The notes below the pieces were generated by a model. It was not told the DNA's origin, did no database searches, and worked only from the letters and a program-made list of their open reading frames with translations. Positions 1 through 9,017 of a DNA stretch of 64,000 bases are shown here, piece by piece. Source of the DNA: JAGXTF01 sp038317095 (lineage in GTDB: Bacteria; Bacteroidota; Bacteroidia; NS11-12g; UBA955); NCBI GenBank assembly GCA_038317095.1, contig JBBQBB010000006.1, positions 23,787 through 87,786 on the forward strand, in the 5' to 3' direction. Positions within the stretch are counted from its first letter, which is position 1, and each line of letters starts with the position of its first letter. The position numbers and the translations under genes are program-made.

Positions 1-103
1 TCATCCAGAAAGTATACTTACACCATTTGGGCAAAAAATAATCGACAATTGGTTAAAATCGGAAAGGCATAGATTGACAATCAACTTTCAAACAACTGAT
101 TAA
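1..103 (+). CDS. Possible 3' end of a truncated gene entering from the left
   Basis: Two plus-strand frames are open from the window edge. One ends at a TAG at 70-72 and the other at a TAA at 101-103. The longer one would read HPESILTPFGQKIIDNW and onward, and would overlap the 3' end of dxs tail to tail by about 23 bases. Either could be the C-terminus of a convergent gene whose body lies outside the window. The stretch is too short to recognise a family or to choose between the frames. Confidence 0.25.
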   Translation, partial: HPESILTPFGQKIIDNWLKSERHRLTINFQTTD

Positions 104-1880
104 TTTCATCCCCAATTTGATGGATAGAATAACCACACAATTCATAAAGCTTTTCGTTATCTCCATGGGTAATAAATTTGTCAGGAATACCCAAGTGTTT
201 TATATTTCCCTTAAAGCCAATTTGGATTAAATAATCCGCAACACCCTCTCCAAAACCGCCGGCAATGCTGCCATCTTCTATGGTTAGAATGGTTTCAAAT
301 TCTTGAGCTACAGCAGCCAATAATGCAAAATCTAAAGGTTTAACAAATGGAAAGTGAAACAACGCTGGTAAATTTGAATTAAAAGAAATGGCTTTTTCCG
401 CAAAACTTGTTGCAATGCCTGTTGCAATAATTGCAACTTTACTTCCTTTTTGCATAACTTCTGCTTTCCCAATATTTTTCTTTTCAAACGAAGGATGCAC
501 TGAATTTAATAAACCTTTTCCTTTGGGATAGCGAATGCAAAATGGTTTTTTTGTATGAATCGCAGTATACATTAAATCTTTAAACTCTTGCTCATCTTTG
601 GGTGCAGAAAGAATTAAATTGGGGATGCATCGCAAAAAGGAAATATCAAAACTGCCATGGTGTGTAGGACCATCCTCACCAACCAAGCCAGCTCTATCAA
701 TGCAAATGACCACTGGTAAGTTTTGCAAGGCTACATCATGTATGAGCTGATCGTAGCCTCTTTGTAAAAAGGTAGAATAAATATTTACAAAGGGTACAAA
801 GCCTTCAGTAGCTAATCCAGCTGCAAATGTTATGGCATGTTGTTCAGCAATTCCTACATCAAAAAAGCGGTGTGGAAATTTTTGCATAGCCAATATCATT
901 CCACTTCCGCTTGGCATGGCTGGTGTAATTCCCAATAATTCTGGAAATTCTTGGGCAAGTTCTATTAAAGATTCTGCAAAAACATCTTGCCATTTGTGTT
1001 GTACAGCAATGTCATGGGGTTTTATTTTTACATAACGCGAAGTGCTATGCCAAAGGGTTTGCTCATTTTCGGCCGCAGTGAAACCTTTGCCTTTAATTGT
1101 TTTTACATGCACAACTTGGGGCCCGATTTGTTTTTTTATTGCAATAAATAGTTCAACCAATTCCTCGACATTATGGCCATCCACTGGTCCTTGATAAGGC
1201 AATCCGAAATTCTCAAAAATATTTGGAATCTGACTGCTTATTTCTTGTAAATGTTTATCAATTGCGCCAATATTAGGATCAATGCCGATGTGATTGTCGT
1301 TAATTACCAATAAAATATTTGTATTTGATGAATTTATATTGTTCAAGGCCTCAAAACTCATTCCACCGGTTAAAGCACCATCTCCAACAACAGCTATCAT
1401 TTTTCTCTCTAGCTCATTTTTTAGGGAGGCTGCTACAGCCATCCCTAAAGTTGCCGAAATACTGGTACTTGAATGTCCAGTTCCAAAATGATCAAAAACA
1501 CTTTCGTCTATTTTAGGAAATCCAGAAATACCGTTAAATTCACGAATATTTTTCAGATGTTGTTTTCTGCCTGTTAATAATTTATGAATATAGGATTGGT
1601 GTCCTACATCCCATACAATTCTGTCTTTTTCGAAGTCAAATACATAATGCAACGCTACAGTTAATTCTACAACACCTAAATTACCTGCAAAATGCCCTCC
1701 AGATTCAAGAATAGTGTCAATAAAATAAAGACGTATTTCCTCGCAAAGAAATCGCAAATCATTGACATACAGTTTTTTAAGGTCTGATGGGGAATTTATT
1801 TTATCTAGGAACTTCACAGAAATATTATGAACGACAAATTTAAGCTTTTGGAGATACAATTTTAAAAAATCATTTTGCAA
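81..1880 (-). CDS. dxs: 1-deoxy-D-xylulose-5-phosphate synthase
   Basis: DXS condenses pyruvate and glyceraldehyde 3-phosphate to DXP, the first step of the MEP isoprenoid pathway and a source for thiamine and pyridoxal synthesis. The protein is 599 aa, slightly shorter than the usual 620-640. The thiamine-diphosphate motif GDGALTGG is at about residues 166-173, followed by IND near 193. The transketolase pyrimidine domain carries the catalytic-Glu segment GIAEQHAITFAAG. The fold order (TPP-binding, pyrimidine, C-terminal domain) is complete. The first ~20 residues before FLDKINSPSDLKKL look like an extension compared with the family, so the true start may be downstream. pdxJ, which uses DXP to make pyridoxine phosphate, lies at 45.1 kb. 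Confidence 0.95.
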   Translation of the reverse strand: MQNDFLKLYLQKLKFVVHNISVKFLDKINSPSDLKKLYVNDLRFLCEEIRLYFIDTILESGGHFAGNLGVVELTVALHYVFDFEKDRIVWDVGHQSYIHKLLTGRKQHLKNIREFNGISGFPKIDESVFDHFGTGHSSTSISATLGMAVAASLKNELERKMIAVVGDGALTGGMSFEALNNINSSNTNILLVINDNHIGIDPNIGAIDKHLQEISSQIPNIFENFGLPYQGPVDGHNVEELVELFIAIKKQIGPQVVHVKTIKGKGFTAAENEQTLWHSTSRYVKIKPHDIAVQHKWQDVFAESLIELAQEFPELLGITPAMPSGSGMILAMQKFPHRFFDVGIAEQHAITFAAGLATEGFVPFVNIYSTFLQRGYDQLIHDVALQNLPVVICIDRAGLVGEDGPTHHGSFDISFLRCIPNLILSAPKDEQEFKDLMYTAIHTKKPFCIRYPKGKGLLNSVHPSFEKKNIGKAEVMQKGSKVAIIATGIATSFAEKAISFNSNLPALFHFPFVKPLDFALLAAVAQEFETILTIEDGSIAGGFGEGVADYLIQIGFKGNIKHLGIPDKFITHGDNEKLYELCGYSIHQIGDEINQLFES

Positions 1881-2303
1881 TTGCTAGGCAGGCGAGATTT
1901 TATTTTTTATAAATTGGAAATTGGAACTCGAAAAAGAAATAATTCAAAAAAAATGGAAAAAAGGATAAAAACTGAGGATATAAATTGCCATTTACACTTA
2001 AAAAATGAGTCAATTTACTTAAAAATGGCAATAATTATCCGATTTTCATTTTAAATACAAGCATTTATCCACACATCATATTTGTAATTTACAATGTATG
2101 TCCAAAAAAGAGGTATTGTGAATTAATGCATATATGGGTCAACGGTTTTGATATTTTTAATGGCGATAATAATGGGAATAAAATGCTTTAAAAAGCAATG
2201 AAAATATGTCAATATCCACATTTTTAAAAACAATTAATAAATAGAGGCGGTAGTTTCTTAAAAAATATTTTGAAATTTGCAACATTAACCAATAAAGAAA
2301 AAT
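1881..2303. other. Divergent intergenic region with a long inverted repeat
   Basis: This very AT-rich 423-bp spacer separates dxs and the H1-like gene, which are transcribed away from each other. It has no convincing ORF. A 10-bp inverted repeat, ATTGCCATTT at 1984-1993 and AAATGGCAAT at 2023-2032, encloses 29 bp that themselves hold two copies of ACTTAAAAA. This could be an operator or a weak cruciform serving either gene. No clean TAnnTTTG box was found close to either start. Confidence 0.4.
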
Positions 2304-3074
2304 ATGCCACGTAAACCAAAAGCAGTAAAAGCACCTGCAAGTGCACCTGCTCCCAAAAAAAGGGGACGTAAGCCCGGTACTAAGAACAAAGCTACTGGTG
2401 CAAAAAGAGGTCGTAAGACTAAGAAAACAACTATTTTTGATGCACTTGAAAAAGAAGTTGCATCTATTTCAAAAGCAATTGCAAAAGCAAAAGTTGCTGC
2501 TGCACGCGAAACCGTAAAATTAGAAGCAAAAGCTGAAGCAGGTGTTAAACGTGCAAAAGTATCTGCAGCTAAAAGAATTGCAAATGTTAAAGCAAAAGCG
2601 AAAGCAAAAAAGGTCCGTAAACCTGGTCGTCCAGCAAAAAAGACAACCGCCAAAGTAGCTGGTCGCAAACCTGGTCGTCCTGCAAAAGCAGCAACCAAAA
2701 AAGCGGCTAAGCCAGCGGCAAAAAAGGTAGCTACAAAAAAGGCGGCAAAGCCTGCAACCAAAAAAGCAGCTACGAAGAAAGCTGTAAAACCTGCAACCAA
2801 AAAAGCAGCAAAACCAGTAACTAAGAAGGCGGCTAAGCCAGCAACTAAGAAAGCAGCAAAACCAGCAACCAAGAAGGCGGCTAAACCTGCAGCTAAGAAG
2901 GCTGCAAAACCAGCAACTAAAAAGGCGGCTAAACCTGCAGCTAAGAAAGCAGCAAAACCAGCAACCAAAAAAGCGGCTACCAAAAAAGGTGTTAAACCAG
3001 CGGCTCCCGCTGCTCCAGTTGCGCCAAAACCAACAGGTTCAGAAGGTGGAAGCACGCCCCCAGCTACAAATTAA
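2304..3074 (+). CDS. Histone H1-like Lys/Ala-rich DNA-binding protein with AT-hook-like motifs
   Basis: This 256-aa, extremely basic protein should bind and compact DNA in the nucleoid. Residues 1-40 contain AT-hook-like cores (KKRGRKPGTKNK). A moderately charged segment at about 45-105 may form a helix. Two further RKPGRPAK-type hooks follow at about 105-130. The rest, to about residue 235, is a low-complexity tail built on an 8-residue unit of the type KPATKKAA, like the tails of eukaryotic H1 and bacterial Hc1/AlgP-like proteins. The tail ends in a Pro/Ser/Gly segment. The antisense strand is also open, but only because of this composition. The gene is monocistronic and followed by a strong terminator. 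The DNA-binding role is inferred from composition and hooks. Confidence 0.85.
   Translation: MPRKPKAVKAPASAPAPKKRGRKPGTKNKATGAKRGRKTKKTTIFDALEKEVASISKAIAKAKVAAARETVKLEAKAEAGVKRAKVSAAKRIANVKAKAKAKKVRKPGRPAKKTTAKVAGRKPGRPAKAATKKAAKPAAKKVATKKAAKPATKKAATKKAVKPATKKAAKPVTKKAAKPATKKAAKPATKKAAKPAAKKAAKPATKKAAKPAAKKAAKPATKKAATKKGVKPAAPAAPVAPKPTGSEGGSTPPATN
2690..2990 (+). repeat. Imperfect 24-bp coding repeats for the H1-like tail
   Basis: This stretch encodes the KPATKKAA-type octapeptides in tandem. The DNA units differ mainly at wobble positions (aag/aaa, gct/gca/gcg), so the array is under protein-level selection rather than freshly duplicated. Such arrays are prone to slippage and length variation between strains. 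Confidence 0.7.
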
Positions 3075-3092
3075 TATCAATTTACATTTTTC

Positions 3093-3115
3093 AAAAGGGC
3101 CATTTAGGCCCTTTT
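3093..3115. terminator. Rho-independent terminator, usable from both strands
   Basis: A perfect 9-bp stem, AAAAGGGCC at 3093-3101 and GGCCCTTTT at 3107-3115, surrounds a 5-base loop and is followed by a run of T on the plus strand. It sits after the H1-like gene and overlaps the 3' end of convergent prmC, whose transcript would also reach it. Confidence 0.9.
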
Positions 3116-3880
3116 TTTTGCTTTAACAAATCTAAAATTACCACTCATATCTTTGGTGATTTCAAAGGAAATATCTTTTCCAAAAATGTCCCTGAAATCG
3201 GCAGCGTAATGTGGATTTATTTCAGCCCAAAGTTCACAACCTTCCTTCTCCTGTCGGCGCAACAAATTGGCAAGTCCACGGTAAAAAATAAGAGAATCTG
3301 CTCCAACGGGAAACAAAGCCCCATGCGGTTCCCATAATTTTACATGGTCAGGCATTTCTGGGTATTCGTTTTTGTGAATATAAGGCGGGTTAGAAATGAT
3401 GAAATCACAATCAGTTGGCAATTCCTCACTACTTAAAAAATCTAAACATAGGAAATTGATGGCGTTTTGTACTCCCAATTTATTGGCATTTGTTTTGGCA
3501 ACCACAATGGTTTCCATCGAATTGTCTATGGCTGTAATTTGCAAATTGGGTATTTCTTTAGCCAACGTAATGGCAATACATCCACTGCCGGTGCCTACAT
3601 CTATGCCTTTTTGTTTTTTGGGCAAACGGTTTTTAAGAAATAAATAACAAAGTTCTTCTGTTTCAGGCCTGGGTATCAAGGTATGCTCATTTACCCCAAA
3701 TTTACGCCCATAGAACCATGCAAAGCCTGTAATATATTGAATGGGTTCACCCAACATTAGCCTACTAAGAGAAGTGGTGTCATCCAATAAATTTGATTCT
3801 TTTAAAAGGATATAAATTGCTTTGGCCTCGTCCAAATTATACAAATCCGAAACATTTGTTGCAAATATTTTTAAGTCCAT
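3104..3880 (-). CDS. prmC: Peptide chain release factor N5-glutamine methyltransferase
   Basis: PrmC (HemK) methylates the glutamine of the GGQ motif in release factors RF1 and RF2 using S-adenosylmethionine. The 258-aa protein has the small N-terminal helical domain, then the SAM-binding motif IDVGTGSGCIAI at 93-104. The diagnostic catalytic NPPY is at 164-167. It is the last gene of the minus-strand operon that begins at panD. Only five bases separate it from the upstream lamin-tail gene, and its stop lies within the terminator stem. Confidence 0.96.
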   Translation of the reverse strand: MDLKIFATNVSDLYNLDEAKAIYILLKESNLLDDTTSLSRLMLGEPIQYITGFAWFYGRKFGVNEHTLIPRPETEELCYLFLKNRLPKKQKGIDVGTGSGCIAITLAKEIPNLQITAIDNSMETIVVAKTNANKLGVQNAINFLCLDFLSSEELPTDCDFIISNPPYIHKNEYPEMPDHVKLWEPHGALFPVGADSLIFYRGLANLLRRQEKEGCELWAEINPHYAADFRDIFGKDISFEITKDMSGNFRFVKAKKRA

Positions 3881-3885
3881 TTATG

Positions 3886-6453
3886 TTATTTCTTTAGCAT
3901 GGAGAATGTTAGTTTTGACTGAATTCGACTACCGTGATTGTTAAAAAGTTCCGCAAATAATATATAATTCCCGGCTTGTATAACCTGTCCTTCCATGTCT
4001 CCATTCCAAAACAATTCGCCCGTTTGGTTTAATTGTAAATTGTTAAATATTTTACCAATGCTACTTCCATTTTCAGCAAACAAGGTTGCTGTTAAAAAAT
4101 AACCAGCTTCATTGAAGTGGTAATGAATTTGAAGTTGATCATTATCTCCATCATTGTCGGGTGAAAACCAATCGCTTTCTAAACTGATTTTACTTTTTTG
4201 GTCCGAGGGTTTTTCAAATTGAGAATTTGTATGTCCAGGGGTTGCAAAGTCCGATACCGAGGAAGCACTGTTCCAATTGTTTTGAACCGCAGATGACAAA
4301 TTTGGATTTATCTTTTCCAACGAAACACCCTCTCTGTTTTTAAGAATAGGGGTATGCATATTGGCGTTGTAATTGAATTTGTCTATGATTTTGCCATCTC
4401 CATTTGTGATAGCCGCAAAACCAGATTCATTAGACCAAGATGGCAAAGCAGTTGTTTCAAAAACACGATTGGTATTGTTGGTTTTATATTGCGCGAGGGT
4501 TGATTTCTTTTGGGTTGTAAAAGCAATATAATCTCCAGGCAGTAAATTATATCCATCGGCAATAGGGGAAATGGAAGTCAATATTTTCCCAAGATTATCT
4601 AGGCTGCAAATACGGATATTTTTCAAATCAACAATATTTTGAGAAATATTTACAATTTCAATAAAATCACTTTGGGTTTCAATGGGGTCAAACAACAATT
4701 CATTGATTGAAAGTGACATGGAATCTATGGATTTGGTGCCATATCCAAATGGATTTTGGGCATCCTGCAGTGCGGTTCCGAAACAAGAAATTAGGCCAGT
4801 GGTATTTAAGTGCAATATTATATTGGATGCAAATGGTTTTGAAAAAGTCAAATACAATTTATTTTCGGACAATCTGCTTTCCATTGGATGTTCTGCATTT
4901 TCAAGGATGGTGAATTGAAGCAGATTGTTTATTGAATTTGCATTTAAAGGGTATTTAAAATTTAATACAGCATGCATATTATCTGGGCAATAGACATTTA
5001 CAATAGAATTTAATTCGGGATATATTGCCCCTGCTATGGAATTTATTTTTCCTGGGGAGCCACCGCCTGATACGGAAGATTTCCAATTGTCTTCGTTAAG
5101 GCACCACATGGCAGTATCTATGCGTTCCAAACTCCACCCCCCTTTTTTTTTCCAAGTTTCAACATGCCAGTTTACGGAGTAATTTATTTGCGAAATCGTA
5201 TCTCCAAACTGGTTTATTATGCTTATAAGATCTTCATCATTGTTTAGTGAAGGAAAATCATCACAACCTGTCCAATTGCTAATTTTCATTGCTGAAAATG
5301 CACCTGTATTCTTCGATAATAATGTATATTCTCCGGGACCTATAACACTATCAGGCAGGATATATCCAGCGCTTCGATCTGAAATTTTACAATGGTTCAA
5401 ACTCAAATATTTATTTGAAATATTTAGCAATTCTACATATTCCTCTTCAGGCAATGCGCCAGCGGATGGTGAAGGATTTGACATGATTTCGTTTACAATA
5501 AGGTCTCCAAAAATTGGTGTATCTATATATCGATATTTAAATGCAATGGAATGAAATGGTGCACTATTGGCCTGAAAATCTTCAAAGTCTTGGCACAGAA
5601 GATTGTATGTTTTTTGTTTTATAAAAACTTTTGTAAAAAAGATAATAATATGGGTTCTATTTAAACTGTCTAAATAAATGGAAGCAGGTTTGCCCACTCC
5701 GGGGATGTTGAAATTGGCAGTATCTGCTTTTGCTATGGCCTTGTTTACATACAATTCTAGCCAATTGGGGAAAGCCAAAATTTTATCTATTTTGGGGACT
5801 GAATTATCTGCAGTTCTATTGCCTAAATAAACATTATCAAAATAGCATTTGCCTATAGCTGTGGTGCCACTTTGTTGTATTTTTATGCCGCAATATGCCC
5901 CATTCCAGTTGAGTGTGTCGGGAGAGGTACCTTCTAATATCCAAGCATTCGTTTTATAATTTAAATAGTACAGGTTGACAAATCCATTTCCATTTCTGAC
6001 CAGGCGAATCATAAGTTTTGAGGAAGTAGTGTTTAATAAACCTGCTTTTCCTGAAATAAGGGGAGTTGTTTTTCCTTGATTTAATTTGTAAAGGGTTAAA
6101 TTGTCTTTTGTATCCCCAATGCGAATAAAGTACCCGTTTTTGGCATTTTCTACCAATGTGTCTGCGCTGATAAAATATTCAATGTAATTGGCACTTGAAG
6201 GGTTAATTCCAAGGTCAATATCAATCGAGGCTAGAGTAGGGTTGGGATAATTTCTTTTAGCAGAAATGCCATATTGAATATTTCCACCATTGGTATTTGT
6301 ATTGTGCAGCCTACCGCCAATGGCTTCAAAATCAGAAGTATTGTAGGTCCAAACTGGGTTCAAACTCAAATTCCCGTCAGAAAAACTATCTGTTAATTGC
6401 CCATACGAATAGCACCACTGCATAGCAATGCCAATAAATGCCAATACCCTCAT
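3886..6453 (-). CDS. Secreted surface protein with lamin-tail domains and a CHU_C-like C-terminus
   Basis: This is an exported protein of about 855 aa. I place the start at the ATG at 6453 because it gives a signal peptide (MRVLAFIGIAMQWCYSYGQ) and removes the overlap with the upstream gene. A LamG-like N-terminal region is followed by at least two lamin-tail (LTD) domains, recognisable from IVNEIMSNPSPS...EYVELLNIS and SINELLFDPI...DFIEIVNIS. The C-terminus around FSPDNDGDNDQL resembles gliding-motility/CHU_C-type domains that direct type IX secretion. LTD domains in bacteria occur on extracellular nucleases and adhesins, but no nuclease domain is visible here. Its position directly after a glycosyltransferase suggests a cell-envelope role; the precise function is unknown. 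Confidence 0.8.
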   Translation of the reverse strand: MRVLAFIGIAMQWCYSYGQLTDSFSDGNLSLNPVWTYNTSDFEAIGGRLHNTNTNGGNIQYGISAKRNYPNPTLASIDIDLGINPSSANYIEYFISADTLVENAKNGYFIRIGDTKDNLTLYKLNQGKTTPLISGKAGLLNTTSSKLMIRLVRNGNGFVNLYYLNYKTNAWILEGTSPDTLNWNGAYCGIKIQQSGTTAIGKCYFDNVYLGNRTADNSVPKIDKILAFPNWLELYVNKAIAKADTANFNIPGVGKPASIYLDSLNRTHIIIFFTKVFIKQKTYNLLCQDFEDFQANSAPFHSIAFKYRYIDTPIFGDLIVNEIMSNPSPSAGALPEEEYVELLNISNKYLSLNHCKISDRSAGYILPDSVIGPGEYTLLSKNTGAFSAMKISNWTGCDDFPSLNNDEDLISIINQFGDTISQINYSVNWHVETWKKKGGWSLERIDTAMWCLNEDNWKSSVSGGGSPGKINSIAGAIYPELNSIVNVYCPDNMHAVLNFKYPLNANSINNLLQFTILENAEHPMESRLSENKLYLTFSKPFASNIILHLNTTGLISCFGTALQDAQNPFGYGTKSIDSMSLSINELLFDPIETQSDFIEIVNISQNIVDLKNIRICSLDNLGKILTSISPIADGYNLLPGDYIAFTTQKKSTLAQYKTNNTNRVFETTALPSWSNESGFAAITNGDGKIIDKFNYNANMHTPILKNREGVSLEKINPNLSSAVQNNWNSASSVSDFATPGHTNSQFEKPSDQKSKISLESDWFSPDNDGDNDQLQIHYHFNEAGYFLTATLFAENGSSIGKIFNNLQLNQTGELFWNGDMEGQVIQAGNYILFAELFNNHGSRIQSKLTFSMLKK

Positions 6454-6484
6454 TACACAAAAAAAAACATTTCTTTCTACAAAA

Positions 6485-7600
6485 TCAAGTTTTATATACA
6501 CGATTTTTCCAAGTGTACTTTCCAAATAGACCTAACATGCCCGAAACTGGGGTAATGAAAAGCTGTAAGAGACTTACCATGAGCTGATCTGTTAAGTCTA
6601 TATTCAAAGAAAAAAAACTGCGAATGCGGGTAAAGAAAAACATATCACCCATTACTTTCAGTAACAAAGGGATGCTGCCCAAGAAAATACCGGAGTAAAA
6701 AAGATTAAATAGCAATGCGATGTAGAAAAATGCAATGGCAAATTGAACGAAAAGAACACTTGGGTTCCTATGGTGTCTGCCTTTGGAAGCCCAGCGAATT
6801 CGTTGGTTTAACAAAGCAAAGAGGCCATGCTGAGTTTCTGTTTGAACCATTGCATCTGTTGATTTAAGAAACTTTGTTTTTTCAGGGGAAAGCATATTAA
6901 ATTTATGGAGAAGAAATTCATCATCGCCCGAAGGAATGTTCTCATTTCCGGAATAACCTGCTACCTCAAAAAATACGGCTTTCCGAAAACACAAATTGGC
7001 TCCATTTGCCATAAAACCACCGCCATTGCGCAAGGCTACAGCAGTTATTCCAATCAAAGCAGTATTTTCAATTACTTGGTAAGTGTCTAAAATGCTTGGG
7101 ACGGATGGGAAATTGTATTGAACTGGTCCCAAAATCATATTCACATTCCGGTTTTGTATTGCGGCATTAAACGCATTTAACCAGTTTGCAGGCAATCTGC
7201 AATCTGCATCGGTAGTAACTATAAAATCAAAACGAGAATTGTTAACTCCGTGGGTAATTGCCGCCTTTTTTCCCTCCATATCTGCGCTATTTTGAATGAA
7301 CTGACGATTGAATTTCTGCTTTTCACAGGCCTTTTCAATTGTATGTTGGCTATTGTCGGTAGAATGGTCGTTGCAAAAAATAATTTCATATAAATTGATA
7401 GGGTAATTTAATTTTCCTATCGATTCAATGAGGTTGGGCAAATTCTGGTCCTCATTTCTAAACGGGACAACGATGCTAAATGCTATCTTTTCGGTAGTTT
7501 CGATAAAATCGACCTCTACCTTAATGTTTTGAAATATTTCTCCTATGATAAACAATAGGCATACATATATTGCTGAAATTACTACAAGTAACAATGTCAT
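6485..7600 (-). CDS. Membrane-anchored family 2 glycosyltransferase
   Basis: This 371-aa GT-A fold enzyme is predicted to transfer sugars for envelope glycan or glycolipid synthesis. An N-terminal membrane segment (about residues 1-20) precedes the catalytic domain. That domain shows VVPFRNEDQNL, a TDADCR nucleotide-sugar/metal motif, GDDEFLL and a QRIRW motif, which together are typical of processive-type GT2 enzymes. Two or more hydrophobic segments follow at the C-terminus. It lies 2 bases from the upstream UPF0104-type gene and belongs to the panD-prmC operon. The donor and acceptor cannot be read from the sequence. Confidence 0.88.
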   Translation of the reverse strand: MTLLLVVISAIYVCLLFIIGEIFQNIKVEVDFIETTEKIAFSIVVPFRNEDQNLPNLIESIGKLNYPINLYEIIFCNDHSTDNSQHTIEKACEKQKFNRQFIQNSADMEGKKAAITHGVNNSRFDFIVTTDADCRLPANWLNAFNAAIQNRNVNMILGPVQYNFPSVPSILDTYQVIENTALIGITAVALRNGGGFMANGANLCFRKAVFFEVAGYSGNENIPSGDDEFLLHKFNMLSPEKTKFLKSTDAMVQTETQHGLFALLNQRIRWASKGRHHRNPSVLFVQFAIAFFYIALLFNLFYSGIFLGSIPLLLKVMGDMFFFTRIRSFFSLNIDLTDQLMVSLLQLFITPVSGMLGLFGKYTWKNRVYKT

Positions 7601-7602
7601 AT

Positions 7603-8517
7603 TTAACCTTTAATTTTTTGCATAACAATGTAAATTAAACCCAAAATAGCTGGGAAAAGCACGTTAAAAAAATAATTTAAAATTGCTGCGGCCAATAATG
7701 GTGGCTGCAAAGCTAGGGTAGTTTTAAAAACCATCAGAGGGATTCCTGTTCTAAGTCCAGCATCGGTTAATATCATGCTTGGGGCAAAACTTTGCACCAA
7801 ATATATGGTAGCAACCCCACCATACAAATACATCAATTGATCGGATACATGCAAATAATAAAGCAATAAAACATAAAACGACGCAAATAGGATGTACCTC
7901 AATATGGAAATTAAAAAAGTGACTAGGATTTGTCGAATTGTAAATTTTTGAATGTCTTCTAAAACTTTTGAGATCCATACTTTACGGGCATTTTTAATGC
8001 GTTTTGAAAATGTAAAAATAAAGGAAAAGAAAACAATGATAGAAATTAAGGCAATGAATGCGTAAATAGATAGTTTATTGTACTGTTGGTCTAACAAATA
8101 AAAGCTCGCAGGAATTCCAAATAGCATAGACACAGACAATTGAACGGTGCTTCCAAATACAGAATTAAAAATTGCAGGAATTCGGTTTTCATGGGTAATA
8201 AACAAAACGCGTCCTAAATATTCACCTATTCGAAAAGGCAGAATATTGCTAACTGCGGCGCCGGAGCAGGTGCTTTTCCAAGCATTCCTAAATGAAATTG
8301 GTTCAAGCTGAACAAGAAGCAATTGCCATTTCTTGGCCTCTAGGCCCCAATTGAGCAAACTTACGGATATGGCGAAAACAAATATAAGCGGATTGATTGT
8401 TTTAATTTTATTCCAAATTTGTTCAGGATTTTCGATTTTTAAAAAGTATCTCCAAATAACCCAGACCAAGGCTACGGAAACAAATATTTTTATTATTCGT
8501 ACAAATTTTCGTTGCAT
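7603..8517 (-). CDS. Polytopic membrane protein of the lysylphosphatidylglycerol-synthase TM / UPF0104 family
   Basis: This 304-aa integral membrane protein has about 8 hydrophobic segments. The family is related to the flippase part of MprF and often sits beside glycosyltransferases, so a lipid-handling or lipid-flipping role is likely. Segments such as SNILPFRIGEYLGRVLF match the conserved loop of the family (P-x-R-x-G-E). It shares its stop/start region with rfaE2 (1-base overlap). A second, diverged member of the same family lies on the other side of rfaE2. Confidence 0.8.
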   Translation of the reverse strand: MQRKFVRIIKIFVSVALVWVIWRYFLKIENPEQIWNKIKTINPLIFVFAISVSLLNWGLEAKKWQLLLVQLEPISFRNAWKSTCSGAAVSNILPFRIGEYLGRVLFITHENRIPAIFNSVFGSTVQLSVSMLFGIPASFYLLDQQYNKLSIYAFIALISIIVFFSFIFTFSKRIKNARKVWISKVLEDIQKFTIRQILVTFLISILRYILFASFYVLLLYYLHVSDQLMYLYGGVATIYLVQSFAPSMILTDAGLRTGIPLMVFKTTLALQPPLLAAAILNYFFNVLFPAILGLIYIVMQKIKG

Positions 8518-9017
8518 TAGAGTTTGTGTTCCGCAAGAATTTTTTTCTCAATTGCGGTGGTTGAATAGCCAGGTAGAAAGTTAATGGTTGTAACGGTACC
8601 TCCATTTTTAACCACAATATCTGCACCGGCAATATTCTCAATTTTATAATCCGCACCTTTTACCAAAATATTTGGCAAAACTTCTCCAATCAACTCAAGC
8701 GGCGTGTCTTCGGTAAAAACCACAACCGCGCCTACACTTTGCATGCTTGCAATGATAGCGCTTCTGGAAAATGCATTTTGTAGTGGACGTGCCGGTGATT
8801 TCCCCAATCTTTTTACACTATCGTCGCTATTTACGCCTACGATGAGAAAATCACCCAAAGAAGCCGCTTCGGCCAAATAGGAAACATGTCCAGCATGCAA
8901 AATATCAAAAACCCCATTGGTAAAAACGATACGTTTTTTTTCGAATCGAAGCAACGATGCATTTTTTTTGGCATCAGCGCGTTTCCAAATTTTATTTTGT
9001 ATGGATTTAGGCAGCAT
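8517..9017 (-). CDS. rfaE2: D-glycero-beta-D-manno-heptose 1-phosphate adenylyltransferase
   Basis: This 166-aa nucleotidyltransferase corresponds to the C-terminal half of E. coli HldE. It makes ADP-heptose from heptose 1-phosphate for LPS core or S-layer glycans. The signature FTNGVFDILHAGHVSYL (HxGH motif) is near the N-terminus, followed by GVNSDDSVKRLGK and a C-terminal PGYSTTAIEKKI. Here it is a stand-alone gene; the kinase half (rfaE1) is not in the window. It overlaps the downstream UPF0104-type gene by 1 base and the upstream one by 11 bases, indicating tight co-translation. Confidence 0.92.
   Translation of the reverse strand: MLPKSIQNKIWKRADAKKNASLLRFEKKRIVFTNGVFDILHAGHVSYLAEAASLGDFLIVGVNSDDSVKRLGKSPARPLQNAFSRSAIIASMQSVGAVVVFTEDTPLELIGEVLPNILVKGADYKIENIAGADIVVKNGGTVTTINFLPGYSTTAIEKKILAEHKL

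Noticed and set aside
2285..3055. Long minus-strand ORF opposite the H1-like gene
   Set aside because: Its open frame of 256 codons mirrors the Lys/Ala/Pro codon bias of the plus-strand gene, and it has no signal, start context or domain of its own.
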